Part shown: positions 10,866-29,076 of the stretch, piece by piece
Layout: each line of letters begins with the position of its first letter
Numbering within the stretch: position 1 is the first letter of the stretch
Origin: Pegoplata infirma
Lineage: Eukaryota; Arthropoda; Insecta; Diptera; Anthomyiidae
DNA: 64,000 nt
Direction: 5' to 3'
Assembly (NCBI GenBank): GCA_963921195.1
Contig: OY992537.1
Span: 210,121,736-210,185,735, forward strand
Translations under genes and position numbers: made by a program
Notes under the pieces: model-generated
Database searches by the model: none
What the model was told of the DNA's origin: nothing
The model's input: only the letters and a program-made list of their open reading frames with translations

Positions 10866-13467
10866 AAAAAAATTTTTGGTCAAAGTTTTTGTCGAAAAAC
10901 TTTGAAATTTTTTTACTCCATATTTTTCATCTATTTTATGTAGAATTTCACGCTCGACACATTGATGCTAAAGTTTTGTAAATCCGTCCAGTAGTTTCGA
11001 AAATATATCGATTTTAAGATTTTTTTAATTTGAGAAAAATTAAAATTTCAAATCCTCTCAAGGGTTGCCACAATTTGGTTTTTCGTCAATAGCTCGGTAA
11101 ATATAGGCCCGATTTGGGTCGGAGACCTATACGTCCCAACTTTTTATGCTCTTTCAGAATATGTAACCCACATTTTTACCCCGTAAAAAAATATTTTTCG
11201 ACAAACTTGGCAACCATAGTCAGTGCGTAAGAAAAAATATGGTAAAATCGCTATAACTCCAAAACTACTGCACCGATTTACAAAATTTTAGCGTCAATGT
11301 GTCGAGCGTGAAATTCTTAAAAAAATAGCAATTAAAAAATAACAAAAATAAAAAAAAAATTTTTTGGTCAAAAAAAAAAGGATGTACTAACCACTGCTTT
11401 TTTTGTCGAAAAACTTTGAAATTTTTTTTAACTCCATATTTTTCATCTATTTTATGTAGAATTTCACGCTCGACACATTGATGCTAAAGTTTTGTAAAGG
11501 AGATATAACGATTTTAAGATTTTTTTGATTTGAGAAAAATTAAAAATTCAAATTCTCTCAAGGGTTGCCACAATTTGGTTTTTCGTCAATAGCTCGGTAA
11601 ATAAAGGCCCGATTTGGGTCGAAGACCTATACGTCCCAACTTTTTATGCTCTTTCAGAATATGTAACCCAAATTTTTACCCCGTAAAAAAATATTTTTCG
11701 ACAAACTTGCCAACCATAGTCAGTGCGTAAGAAAAAATATTGTAAAATCGCTATAAATGAAATTCTAAATAAAATAGCAATTAAAAAATAACAAAAATCA
11801 AAAAAAATTTTTTTGGTCAAAAAAAAAAAAAGGATGTACTAACCACTGCTTTTTTGTCGAAAAACTTTTAAATTTTTTTACTCCATATTTTTCATCTATT
11901 TTATGTAGAATTTCACGCTCGACACATTGATGCTAAAGTTTTGTAAATCCGTCCAGTAGTTTCGGAGATATAACGATTTTAAGATTTTTTTGATTTGAGA
12001 AAAATTAAAATTTCAAATTTTCTCAAGGGTTGCCACAATTTGGTTTTTCGTCAATAGCTCGGTAAATATAGGCCCGATTTAGGTCGGAGACCTATACGTC
12101 CCAACTTTTTATGCTCTTTCAGAATATTTATCCCGTAAAAAAATATTTTTCGACAAACTTGCCAACCATAGTCAGTGCGTAAGAAACAATATGGTAAAAT
12201 CGCTATAACTCCAAAACTACTGGACCGATTTACAAAATTTTAGCGTCAATGTGTCGAGCGTGAAATTCTAAATAAAATAGGAATTAAAAAATAACAAAAA
12301 AAAAAAAAAAATTTTTTGGTCAAAAAAAAGATTGAGAACCATTAGTACATCCTTTTTTTTGACCAAAAATTTTATTTTTGATTTTTGTTATTTTTTAATT
12401 GCTATTTTATTCAGAATTTCACGCTCGACACGTTGACGCTAAAATTTTGTAAATCGGTCCAGTAGTTTTGGAGTTATAGCGATTTTACCATATTTTTTCT
12501 TACGCACTGACTATGGTTTGCAAGTTTGTCGAAAAATATTTTTTTACGGGGTAAAAATGTGGGTTACATATTCTGAAAGAGCATAAAAAGTTGGGACGTA
12601 TAGGTCTCCGACCCAAATCGGGCCTATATTTACCGAGCTATTGACGAAAAACCAAATTGTGGCAACCCTTGAGAGAATTTGAATTTTTAATTTTTCTCAA
12701 ATCAAAAAAATCTTAAAATCGTTATATCTCCGAAACTACTGGACGGATTTACAAAACCTTGGCATCAATGTGTCGAGCTTGAAATTCTACATAAAATAGA
12801 TGAAAAATATCGAGTAAAAAAATTTCAAAGTTTTTCGACAAAAAAAGCAGTGGTTAGTTAGTACATCCTTTTTTTTTTACCAAAAATTTTTTTTTTGATT
12901 TTTGTTATTTTTTAATTGCTATTTTATTTAGAATTTCATGCTCGACACATTGACGCTAAAATTTTGTAAATCGGTATAGTAGTTTTGGAGTTATAGCGAT
13001 TTTACCATATTTTTTCTTACGCTCTGACTATGGATATGGCAAGTTTGTCGAAAAATATTTTTTTACGGGGTAAAAATTTGGGTTACATATTCTGAAAGAG
13101 CATAAAAAGATGGGACGTATAGGTCTCCGACCCAAATCGGGCCTATATTTACCGAGCTATTGACGAAAAACCAAATTGTGGCAACCCTTGAGAGAATTTG
13201 AAATTTTAATTTTTCTCAAATCAAAAAAATCTTAAAATCGTTATATCTCCGAAACTACTGGACGGATTTACAAAACTTTAGCATCAATGTGTCGCTGATT
13301 TATTTAGAATTTCACGCTCGACACATTGACGCTAAAATTTTGTAAATCGGTCCAGTAGTTTTGGAGTTATAGCGATTTTACCATATTTTTTCTTACGCAC
13401 TGACTATGGTTGGCAAGTTTGTCGAAAAATATTTTTTTACGGGGTAAAAATTTGGGTTACATATTCT
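10866..13467. repeat. Palindromic tandem array, unit about 450-510 bp
   Basis: The unit carries AATTTCACGCTCGACACATT, then GTCCAGTAGTTTCGGAGATA, AGGGTTGCCACAATTTGG, GGCCCGATTTGGGTCGGAGA, CAAACTTG-CCAACCATAGTC, and the inverted partner AATGTGTCGAGCGTGAAATT. Plus-oriented copies start near 10,880, 11,395 and 11,850. The orientation flips near 12,340, and minus-oriented copies follow to 13,467. Because each unit contains the CTCGACACATT block in both orientations, the array is palindromic at two scales. The last copy is cut off in the word CATATTCTG, where the hexamer satellite begins. Confidence 0.85.
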
Positions 13468-16400
13468 GGATATGGATATGGATATGGATATGGATATGGA
13501 TATGGATATGGATATGGATATGGATATGGATATGGATATGGATATGGATATGGATATGGATATGGATATGGATATGGATATGGATATGGATATGGATATG
13601 GATATGGATATGGATATGGATATGGATATGGATATGGATATGGATATGGATATGGATATGGATATGGATATGGATATGGATATGGATATGGATATGGATA
13701 TGGATATGGATATGGATATGGATATGGATATGGATATGGATATGGATATGGATATGGATATGGATATGGATATGGATATGGATATGGATATGGATATGGA
13801 TATGGATATGGATATGGATATGGATATGGATATGGATATGGATATGGATATGGATATGGATATGGATATGGATATGGATATGGATATGGATATGGATATG
13901 GATATGGATATGGATATGGATATGGATATGGATATGGATATGGATATGGATATGGATATGGATATGGATATGGATATGGATATGGATATGGATATGGATA
14001 TGGATATGGATATGGATATGGATATGGATATGGATATGGATATGGATATGGATATGGATATGGATATGGATATGGATATGGATATGGATATGGATATGGA
14101 TATGGATATGGATATGGATATGGATATGGATATGGATATGGATATGGATATGGATATGGATATGGATATGGATATGGATATGGATATGGATATGGATATG
14201 GATATGGATATGGATATGGATATGGATATGGATATGGATATGGATATGGATATGGATATGGATATGGATATGGATATGGATATGGATATGGATATGGATA
14301 TGGATATGGATATGGATATGGATATGGATATGGATATGGATATGGATATGGATATGGATATGGATATGGATATGGATATGGATATGGATATGGATATGGA
14401 TATGGATATGGATATGGATATGGATATGGATATGGATATGGATATGGATATGGATATGGATATGGATATGGATATGGATATGGATATGGATATGGATATG
14501 GATATGGATATGGATATGGATATGGATATGGATATGGATATGGATATGGATATGGATATGGATATGGATATGGATATGGATATGGATATGGATATGGATA
14601 TGGATATGGATATGGATATGGATATGGATATGGATATGGATATGGATATGGATATGGATATGGATATGGATATGGATATGGATATGGATATGGATATGGA
14701 TATGGATATGGATATGGATATGGATATGGATATGGATATGGATATGGATATGGATATGGATATGGATATGGATATGGATATGGATATGGATATGGATATG
14801 GATATGGATATGGATATGGATATGGATATGGATATGGATATGGATATGGATATGGATATGGATATGGATATGGATATGGATATGGATATGGATATGGATA
14901 TGGATATGGATATGGATATGGATATGGATATGGATATGGATATGGATATGGATATGGATATGGATATGGATATGGATATGGATATGGATATGGATATGGA
15001 TATGGATATGGATATGGATATGGATATGGATATGGATATGGATATGGATATGGATATGGATATGGATATGGATATGGATATGGATATGGATATGGATATG
15101 GATATGGATATGGATATGGATATGGATATGGATATGGATATGGATATGGATATGGATATGGATATGGATATGGATATGGATATGGATATGGATATGGATA
15201 TGGATATGGATATGGATATGGATATGGATATGGATATGGATATGGATATGGATATGGATATGGATATGGATATGGATATGGATATGGATATGGATATGGA
15301 TATGGATATGGATATGGATATGGATATGGATATGGATATGGATATGGATATGGATATGGATATGGATATGGATATGGATATGGATATGGATATGGATATG
15401 GATATGGATATGGATATGGATATGGATATGGATATGGATATGGATATGGATATGGATATGGATATGGATATGGATATGGATATGGATATGGATATGGATA
15501 TGGATATGGATATGGATATGGATATGGATATGGATATGGATATGGATATGGATATGGATATGGATATGGATATGGATATGGATATGGATATGGATATGGA
15601 TATGGATATGGATATGGATATGGATATGGATATGGATATGGATATGGATATGGATATGGATATGGATATGGATATGGATATGGATATGGATATGGATATG
15701 GATATGGATATGGATATGGATATGGATATGGATATGGATATGGATATGGATATGGATATGGATATGGATATGGATATGGATATGGATATGGATATGGATA
15801 TGGATATGGATATGGATATGGATATGGATATGGATATGGATATGGATATGGATATGGATATGGATATGGATATGGATATGGATATGGATATGGATATGGA
15901 TATGGATATGGATATGGATATGGATATGGATATGGATATGGATATGGATATGGATATGGATATGGATATGGATATGGATATGGATATGGATATGGATATG
16001 GATATGGATATGGATATGGATATGGATATGGATATGGATATGGATATGGATATGGATATGGATATGGATATGGATATGGATATGGATATGGATATGGATA
16101 TGGATATGGATATGGATATGGATATGGATATGGATATGGATATGGATATGGATATGGATATGGATATGGATATGGATATGGATATGGATATGGATATGGA
16201 TATGGATATGGATATGGATATGGATATGGATATGGATATGGATATGGATATGGATATGGATATGGATATGGATATGGATATGGATATGGATATGGATATG
16301 GATATGGATATGGATATGGATATGGATATGGATATGGATATGGATATGGATATGGATATGGATATGGATATGGATATGGATATGGATATGGATATGGATA

Positions 16401-19400
16401 TGGATATGGATATGGATATGGATATGGATATGGATATGGATATGGATATGGATATGGATATGGATATGGATATGGATATGGATATGGATATGGATATGGA
16501 TATGGATATGGATATGGATATGGATATGGATATGGATATGGATATGGATATGGATATGGATATGGATATGGATATGGATATGGATATGGATATGGATATG
16601 GATATGGATATGGATATGGATATGGATATGGATATGGATATGGATATGGATATGGATATGGATATGGATATGGATATGGATATGGATATGGATATGGATA
16701 TGGATATGGATATGGATATGGATATGGATATGGATATGGATATGGATATGGATATGGATATGGATATGGATATGGATATGGATATGGATATGGATATGGA
16801 TATGGATATGGATATGGATATGGATATGGATATGGATATGGATATGGATATGGATATGGATATGGATATGGATATGGATATGGATATGGATATGGATATG
16901 GATATGGATATGGATATGGATATGGATATGGATATGGATATGGATATGGATATGGATATGGATATGGATATGGATATGGATATGGATATGGATATGGATA
17001 TGGATATGGATATGGATATGGATATGGATATGGATATGGATATGGATATGGATATGGATATGGATATGGATATGGATATGGATATGGATATGGATATGGA
17101 TATGGATATGGATATGGATATGGATATGGATATGGATATGGATATGGATATGGATATGGATATGGATATGGATATGGATATGGATATGGATATGGATATG
17201 GATATGGATATGGATATGGATATGGATATGGATATGGATATGGATATGGATATGGATATGGATATGGATATGGATATGGATATGGATATGGATATGGATA
17301 TGGATATGGATATGGATATGGATATGGATATGGATATGGATATGGATATGGATATGGATATGGATATGGATATGGATATGGATATGGATATGGATATGGA
17401 TATGGATATGGATATGGATATGGATATGGATATGGATATGGATATGGATATGGATATGGATATGGATATGGATATGGATATGGATATGGATATGGATATG
17501 GATATGGATATGGATATGGATATGGATATGGATATGGATATGGATATGGATATGGATATGGATATGGATATGGATATGGATATGGATATGGATATGGATA
17601 TGGATATGGATATGGATATGGATATGGATATGGATATGGATATGGATATGGATATGGATATGGATATGGATATGGATATGGATATGGATATGGATATGGA
17701 TATGGATATGGATATGGATATGGATATGGATATGGATATGGATATGGATATGGATATGGATATGGATATGGATATGGATATGGATATGGATATGGATATG
17801 GATATGGATATGGATATGGATATGGATATGGATATGGATATGGATATGGATATGGATATGGATATGGATATGGATATGGATATGGATATGGATATGGATA
17901 TGGATATGGATATGGATATGGATATGGATATGGATATGGATATGGATATGGATATGGATATGGATATGGATATGGATATGGATATGGATATGGATATGGA
18001 TATGGATATGGATATGGATATGGATATGGATATGGATATGGATATGGATATGGATATGGATATGGATATGGATATGGATATGGATATGGATATGGATATG
18101 GATATGGATATGGATATGGATATGGATATGGATATGGATATGGATATGGATATGGATATGGATATGGATATGGATATGGATATGGATATGGATATGGATA
18201 TGGATATGGATATGGATATGGATATGGATATGGATATGGATATGGATATGGATATGGATATGGATATGGATATGGATATGGATATGGATATGGATATGGA
18301 TATGGATATGGATATGGATATGGATATGGATATGGATATGGATATGGATATGGATATGGATATGGATATGGATATGGATATGGATATGGATATGGATATG
18401 GATATGGATATGGATATGGATATGGATATGGATATGGATATGGATATGGATATGGATATGGATATGGATATGGATATGGATATGGATATGGATATGGATA
18501 TGGATATGGATATGGATATGGATATGGATATGGATATGGATATGGATATGGATATGGATATGGATATGGATATGGATATGGATATGGATATGGATATGGA
18601 TATGGATATGGATATGGATATGGATATGGATATGGATATGGATATGGATATGGATATGGATATGGATATGGATATGGATATGGATATGGATATGGATATG
18701 GATATGGATATGGATATGGATATGGATATGGATATGGATATGGATATGGATATGGATATGGATATGGATATGGATATGGATATGGATATGGATATGGATA
18801 TGGATATGGATATGGATATGGATATGGATATGGATATGGATATGGATATGGATATGGATATGGATATGGATATGGATATGGATATGGATATGGATATGGA
18901 TATGGATATGGATATGGATATGGATATGGATATGGATATGGATATGGATATGGATATGGATATGGATATGGATATGGATATGGATATGGATATGGATATG
19001 GATATGGATATGGATATGGATATGGATATGGATATGGATATGGATATGGATATGGATATGGATATGGATATGGATATGGATATGGATATGGATATGGATA
19101 TGGATATGGATATGGATATGGATATGGATATGGATATGGATATGGATATGGATATGGATATGGATATGGATATGGATATGGATATGGATATGGATATGGA
19201 TATGGATATGGATATGGATATGGATATGGATATGGATATGGATATGGATATGGATATGGATATGGATATGGATATGGATATGGATATGGATATGGATATG
19301 GATATGGATATGGATATGGATATGGATATGGATATGGATATGGATATGGATATGGATATGGATATGGATATGGATATGGATATGGATATGGATATGGATA

Positions 19401-22400
19401 TGGATATGGATATGGATATGGATATGGATATGGATATGGATATGGATATGGATATGGATATGGATATGGATATGGATATGGATATGGATATGGATATGGA
19501 TATGGATATGGATATGGATATGGATATGGATATGGATATGGATATGGATATGGATATGGATATGGATATGGATATGGATATGGATATGGATATGGATATG
19601 GATATGGATATGGATATGGATATGGATATGGATATGGATATGGATATGGATATGGATATGGATATGGATATGGATATGGATATGGATATGGATATGGATA
19701 TGGATATGGATATGGATATGGATATGGATATGGATATGGATATGGATATGGATATGGATATGGATATGGATATGGATATGGATATGGATATGGATATGGA
19801 TATGGATATGGATATGGATATGGATATGGATATGGATATGGATATGGATATGGATATGGATATGGATATGGATATGGATATGGATATGGATATGGATATG
19901 GATATGGATATGGATATGGATATGGATATGGATATGGATATGGATATGGATATGGATATGGATATGGATATGGATATGGATATGGATATGGATATGGATA
20001 TGGATATGGATATGGATATGGATATGGATATGGATATGGATATGGATATGGATATGGATATGGATATGGATATGGATATGGATATGGATATGGATATGGA
20101 TATGGATATGGATATGGATATGGATATGGATATGGATATGGATATGGATATGGATATGGATATGGATATGGATATGGATATGGATATGGATATGGATATG
20201 GATATGGATATGGATATGGATATGGATATGGATATGGATATGGATATGGATATGGATATGGATATGGATATGGATATGGATATGGATATGGATATGGATA
20301 TGGATATGGATATGGATATGGATATGGATATGGATATGGATATGGATATGGATATGGATATGGATATGGATATGGATATGGATATGGATATGGATATGGA
20401 TATGGATATGGATATGGATATGGATATGGATATGGATATGGATATGGATATGGATATGGATATGGATATGGATATGGATATGGATATGGATATGGATATG
20501 GATATGGATATGGATATGGATATGGATATGGATATGGATATGGATATGGATATGGATATGGATATGGATATGGATATGGATATGGATATGGATATGGATA
20601 TGGATATGGATATGGATATGGATATGGATATGGATATGGATATGGATATGGATATGGATATGGATATGGATATGGATATGGATATGGATATGGATATGGA
20701 TATGGATATGGATATGGATATGGATATGGATATGGATATGGATATGGATATGGATATGGATATGGATATGGATATGGATATGGATATGGATATGGATATG
20801 GATATGGATATGGATATGGATATGGATATGGATATGGATATGGATATGGATATGGATATGGATATGGATATGGATATGGATATGGATATGGATATGGATA
20901 TGGATATGGATATGGATATGGATATGGATATGGATATGGATATGGATATGGATATGGATATGGATATGGATATGGATATGGATATGGATATGGATATGGA
21001 TATGGATATGGATATGGATATGGATATGGATATGGATATGGATATGGATATGGATATGGATATGGATATGGATATGGATATGGATATGGATATGGATATG
21101 GATATGGATATGGATATGGATAGGATATGGATATGGATATGGATATGGATATGGATATGGATATGGATATGGATATGGATATGGATATGGATATGGATAT
21201 GGATATGGATATGGATATGGATATGGATATGGATATGGATATGGATATGGATATGGATATGGATATGGATATGGATATGGATATGGATATGGATATGGAT
21301 ATGGATATGGATATGGATATGGATATGGATATGGATATGGATATGGATATGGATATGGATATGGATATGGATATGGATATGGATATGGATATGGATATGG
21401 ATATGGATATGGATATGGATATGGATATGGATATGGATATGGATATGGATATGGATATGGATATGGATATGGATATGGATATGGATATGGATATGGATAT
21501 GGATATGGATATGGATATGGATATGGATATGGATATGGATATGGATATGGATATGGATATGGATATGGATATGGATATGGATATGGATATGGATATGGAT
21601 ATGGATATGGATATGGATATGGATATGGATATGGATATGGATATGGATATGGATATGGATATGGATATGGATATGGATATGGATATGGATATGGATATGG
21701 ATATGGATATGGATATGGATATGGATATGGATATGGATATGGATATGGATATGGATATGGATATGGATATGGATATGGATATGGATATGGATATGGATAT
21801 GGATATGGATATGGATATGGATATGGATATGGATATGGATATGGATATGGATATGGATATGGATATGGATATGGATATGGATATGGATATGGATATGGAT
21901 ATGGATATGGATATGGATATGGATATGGATATGGATATGGATATGGATATGGATATGGATATGGATATGGATATGGATATGGATATGGATATGGATATGG
22001 ATATGGATATGGATATGGATATGGATATGGATATGGATATGGATATGGATATGGATATGGATATGGATATGGATATGGATATGGATATGGATATGGATAT
22101 GGATATGGATATGGATATGGATATGGATATGGATATGGATATGGATATGGATATGGATATGGATATGGATATGGATATGGATATGGATATGGATATGGAT
22201 ATGGATATGGATATGGATATGGATATGGATATGGATATGGATATGGATATGGATATGGATATGGATATGGATATGGATATGGATATGGATATGGATATGG
22301 TATGGATATGGATATGGATATGGATATGGATATGGATATGGATATGGATATGGATATGGATATGGATATGGATATGGATATGGATATGGATATGGATATG

Positions 22401-25400
22401 GATATGGATATGGATATGGATATGGATATGGATATGGATATGGATATGGATATGGATATGGATATGGATATGGATATGGATATGGATATGGATATGGATA
22501 TGGATATGGATATGGATATGGATATGGATATGGATATGGATATGGATATGGATATGGATATGGATATGGATATGGATATGGATATGGATATGGATATGGA
22601 TATGGATATGGATATGGATATGGATATGGATATGGATATGGATATGGATATGGATATGGATATGGATATGGATATGGATATGGATATGGATATGGATATG
22701 GATATGGATATGGATATGGATATGGATATGGATATGGATATGGATATGGATATGGATATGGATATGGATATGGATATGGATATGGATATGGATATGGATA
22801 TGGATATGGATATGGATATGGATATGGATATGGATATGGATATGGATATGGATATGGATATGGATATGGATATGGATATGGATATGGATATGGATATGGA
22901 TATGGATATGGATATGGATATGGATATGGATATGGATATGGATATGGATATGGATATGGATATGGATATGGATATGGATATGGATATGGATATGGATATG
23001 GATATGGATATGGATATGGATATGGATATGGATATGGATATGGATATGGATATGGATATGGATATGGATATGGATATGGATATGGATATGGATATGGATA
23101 TGGATATGGATATGGATATGGATATGGATATGGATATGGATATGGATATGGATATGGATATGGATATGGATATGGATATGGATATGGATATGGATATGGA
23201 TATGGATATGGATATGGATATGGATATGGATATGGATATGGATATGGATATGGATATGGATATGGATATGGATATGGATATGGATATGGATATGGATATG
23301 GATATGGATATGGATATGGATATGGATATGGATATGGATATGGATATGGATATGGATATGGATATGGATATGGATATGGATATGGATATGGATATGGATA
23401 TGGATATGGATATGGATATGGATATGGATATGGATATGGATATGGATATGGATATGGATATGGATATGGATATGGATATGGATATGGATATGGATATGGA
23501 TATGGATATGGATATGGATATGGATATGGATATGGATATGGATATGGATATGGATATGGATATGGATATGGATATGGATATGGATATGGATATGGATATG
23601 GATATGGATATGGATATGGATATGGATATGGATATGGATATGGATATGGATATGGATATGGATATGGATATGGATATGGATATGGATATGGATATGGATA
23701 TGGATATGGATATGGATATGGATATGGATATGGATATGGATATGGATATGGATATGGATATGGATATGGATATGGATATGGATATGGATATGGATATGGA
23801 TATGGATATGGATATGGATATGGATATGGATATGGATATGGATATGGATATGGATATGGATATGGATATGGATATGGATATGGATATGGATATGGATATG
23901 GATATGGATATGGATATGGATATGGATATGGATATGGATATGGATATGGATATGGATATGGATATGGATATGGATATGGATATGGATATGGATATGGATA
24001 TGGATATGGATATGGATATGGATATGGATATGGATATGGATATGGATATGGATATGGATATGGATATGGATATGGATATGGATATGGATATGGATATGGA
24101 TATGGATATGGATATGGATATGGATATGGATATGGATATGGATATGGATATGGATATGGATATGGATATGGATATGGATATGGATATGGATATGGATATG
24201 GATATGGATATGGATATGGATATGGATATGGATATGGATATGGATATGGATATGGATATGGATATGGATATGGATATGGATATGGATATGGATATGGATA
24301 TGGATATGGATATGGATATGGATATGGATATGGATATGGATATGGATATGGATATGGATATGGATATGGATATGGATATGGATATGGATATGGATATGGA
24401 TATGGATATGGATATGGATATGGATATGGATATGGATATGGATATGGATATGGATATGGATATGGATATGGATATGGATATGGATATGGATATGGATATG
24501 GATATGGATATGGATATGGATATGGATATGGATATGGATATGGATATGGATATGGATATGGATATGGATATGGATATGGATATGGATATGGATATGGATA
24601 TGGATATGGATATGGATATGGATATGGATATGGATATGGATATGGATATGGATATGGATATGGATATGGATATGGATATGGATATGGATATGGATATGGA
24701 TATGGATATGGATATGGATATGGATATGGATATGGATATGGATATGGATATGGATATGGATATGGATATGGATATGGATATGGATATGGATATGGATATG
24801 GATATGGATATGGATATGGATATGGATATGGATATGGATATGGATATGGATATGGATATGGATATGGATATGGATATGGATATGGATATGGATATGGATA
24901 TGGATATGGATATGGATATGGATATGGATATGGATATGGATATGGATATGGATATGGATATGGATATGGATATGGATATGGATATGGATATGGATATGGA
25001 TATGGATATGGATATGGATATGGATATGGATATGGATATGGATATGGATATGGATATGGATATGGATATGGATATGGATATGGATATGGATATGGATATG
25101 GATATGGATATGGATATGGATATGGATATGGATATGGATATGGATATGGATATGGATATGGATATGGATATGGATATGGATATGGATATGGATATGGATA
25201 TGGATATGGATATGGATATGGATATGGATATGGATATGGATATGGATATGGATATGGATATGGATATGGATATGGATATGGATATGGATATGGATATGGA
25301 TATGGATATGGATATGGATATGGATATGGATATGGATATGGATATGGATATGGATATGGATATGGATATGGATATGGATATGGATATGGATATGGATATG

Positions 25401-28400
25401 GATATGGATATGGATATGGATATGGATATGGATATGGATATGGATATGGATATGGATATGGATATGGATATGGATATGGATATGGATATGGATATGGATA
25501 TGGATATGGATATGGATATGGATATGGATATGGATATGGATATGGATATGGATATGGATATGGATATGGATATGGATATGGATATGGATATGGATATGGA
25601 TATGGATATGGATATGGATATGGATATGGATATGGATATGGATATGGATATGGATATGGATATGGATATGGATATGGATATGGATATGGATATGGATATG
25701 GATATGGATATGGATATGGATATGGATATGGATATGGATATGGATATGGATATGGATATGGATATGGATATGGATATGGATATGGATATGGATATGGATA
25801 TGGATATGGATATGGATATGGATATGGATATGGATATGGATATGGATATGGATATGGATATGGATATGGATATGGATATGGATATGGATATGGATATGGA
25901 TATGGATATGGATATGGATATGGATATGGATATGGATATGGATATGGATATGGATATGGATATGGATATGGATATGGATATGGATATGGATATGGATATG
26001 GATATGGATATGGATATGGATATGGATATGGATATGGATATGGATATGGATATGGATATGGATATGGATATGGATATGGATATGGATATGGATATGGATA
26101 TGGATATGGATATGGATATGGATATGGATATGGATATGGATATGGATATGGATATGGATATGGATATGGATATGGATATGGATATGGATATGGATATGGA
26201 TATGGATATGGATATGGATATGGATATGGATATGGATATGGATATGGATATGGATATGGATATGGATATGGATATGGATATGGATATGGATATGGATATG
26301 GATATGGATATGGATATGGATATGGATATGGATATGGATATGGATATGGATATGGATATGGATATGGATATGGATATGGATATGGATAGGATATGGATAT
26401 GGATATGGATATGGATATGGATATGGATATGGATATGGATATGGATATGGATATGGATATGGATATGGATATGGATATGGATATGGATATGGATATGGAT
26501 ATGGATATGGATATGGATATGGATATGGATATGGATATGGATATGGATATGGATATGGATATGGATATGGATATGGATATGGATATGGATATGGATATGG
26601 ATATGGATATGGATATGGATATGGATATGGATATGGATATGGATATGGATATGGATATGGATATGGATATGGATATGGATATGGATATGGATATGGATAT
26701 GGATATGGATATGGATATGGATATGGATATGGATATGGATATGGATATGGATATGGATATGGATATGGATATGGATATGGATATGGATATGGATATGGAT
26801 ATGGATATGGATATGGATATGGATATGGATATGGATATGGATATGGATATGGATATGGATATGGATATGGATATGGATATGGATATGGATATGGATATGG
26901 ATATGGATATGGATATGGATATGGATATGGATATGGATATGGATATGGATATGGATATGGATATGGATATGGATATGGATATGGATATGGATATGGATAT
27001 GGATATGGATATGGATATGGATATGGATATGGATATGGATATGGATATGGATATGGATATGGATATGGATATGGATATGGATATGGATATGGATATGGAT
27101 ATGGATATGGATATGGATATGGATATGGATATGGATATGGATATGGATATGGATATGGATATGGATATGGATATGGATATGGATATGGATATGGATATGG
27201 ATATGGATATGGATATGGATATGGATATGGATATGGATATGGATATGGATATGGATATGGATATGGATATGGATATGGATATGGATATGGATATGGATAT
27301 GGATATGGATATGGATATGGATATGGATATGGATATGGATATGGATATGGATATGGATATGGATATGGATATGGATATGGATATGGATATGGATATGGAT
27401 ATGGATATGGATATGGATATGGATATGGATATGGATATGGATATGGATATGGATATGGATATGGATATGGATATGGATATGGATATGGATATGGATATGG
27501 ATATGGATATGGATATGGATATGGATATGGATATGGATATGGATATGGATATGGATATGGATATGGATATGGATATGGATATGGATATGGATATGGATAT
27601 GGATATGGATATGGATATGGATATGGATATGGATATGGATATGGATATGGATATGGATATGGATATGGATATGGATATGGATATGGATATGGATATGGAT
27701 ATGGATATGGATATGGATATGGATATGGATATGGATATGGATATGGATATGGATATGGATATGGATATGGATATGGATATGGATATGGATATGGATATGG
27801 ATATGGATATGGATATGGATATGGATATGGATATGGATATGGATATGGATATGGATATGGATATGGATATGGATATGGATATGGATATGGATATGGATAT
27901 GGATATGGATATGGATATGGATATGGATATGGATATGGATATGGATATGGATATGGATATGGATATGGATATGGATATGGATATGGATATGGATATGGAT
28001 ATGGATATGGATATGGATATGGATATGGATATGGATATGGATATGGATATGGATATGGATATGGATATGGATATGGATATGGATATGGATATGGATATGG
28101 ATATGGATATGGATATGGATATGGATATGGATATGGATATGGATATGGATATGGATATGGATATGGATATGGATATGGATATGGATATGGATATGGATAT
28201 GGATATGGATATGGATATGGATATGGATATGGATATGGATATGGATATGGATATGGATATGGATATGGATATGGATATGGATATGGATATGGATATGGAT
28301 ATGGATATGGATATGGATATGGATATGGATATGGATATGGATATGGATATGGATATGGATATGGATATGGATATGGATATGGATATGGATATGGATATGG

Positions 28401-29076
28401 ATATGGATATGGATATGGATATGGATATGGATATGGATATGGATATGGATATGGATATGGATATGGATATGGATATGGATATGGATATGGATATGGATAT
28501 GGATATGGATATGGATATGGATATGGATATGGATATGGATATGGATATGGATATGGATATGGATATGGATATGGATATGGATATGGATATGGATATGGAT
28601 ATGGATATGGATATGGATATGGATATGGATATGGATATGGATATGGATATGGATATGGATATGGATATGGATATGGATATGGATATGGATATGGATATGG
28701 ATATGGATATGGATATGGATATGGATATGGATATGGATATGGATATGGATATGGATATGGATATGGATATGGATATGGATATGGATATGGATATGGATAT
28801 GGATATGGATATGGATATGGATATGGATATGGATATGGATATGGATATGGATATGGATATGGATATGGATATGGATATGGATATGGATATGGATATGGAT
28901 ATGGATATGGATATGGATATGGATATGGATATGGATATGGATATGGATATGGATATGGATATGGATATGGATATGGATATGGATATGGATATGGATATGG
29001 ATATGGATATGGATATGGATATGGATATGGATATGGATATGGATATGGATATGGATATGGATATGGATATGGATAT
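13468..29076 (+). repeat. GGATAT satellite, array 1 (15.6 kb)
   Basis: About 2,600 head-to-tail copies of the hexamer GGATAT. Three phase slips were seen: a 2-bp loss at about 21,122, a 1-bp loss at 22,300 and a 2-bp loss at about 26,388. No substitution was seen. The plus strand contains no cytosine. Because the hexamer lacks stop codons in all frames, open frames of up to 5,247 codons run through it (dipeptides Gly-Tyr, Met-Asp, Ile-Trp on plus; Ile-Ser, Tyr-Pro, His-Ile on minus). None should be annotated as a gene. Confidence 0.98.
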
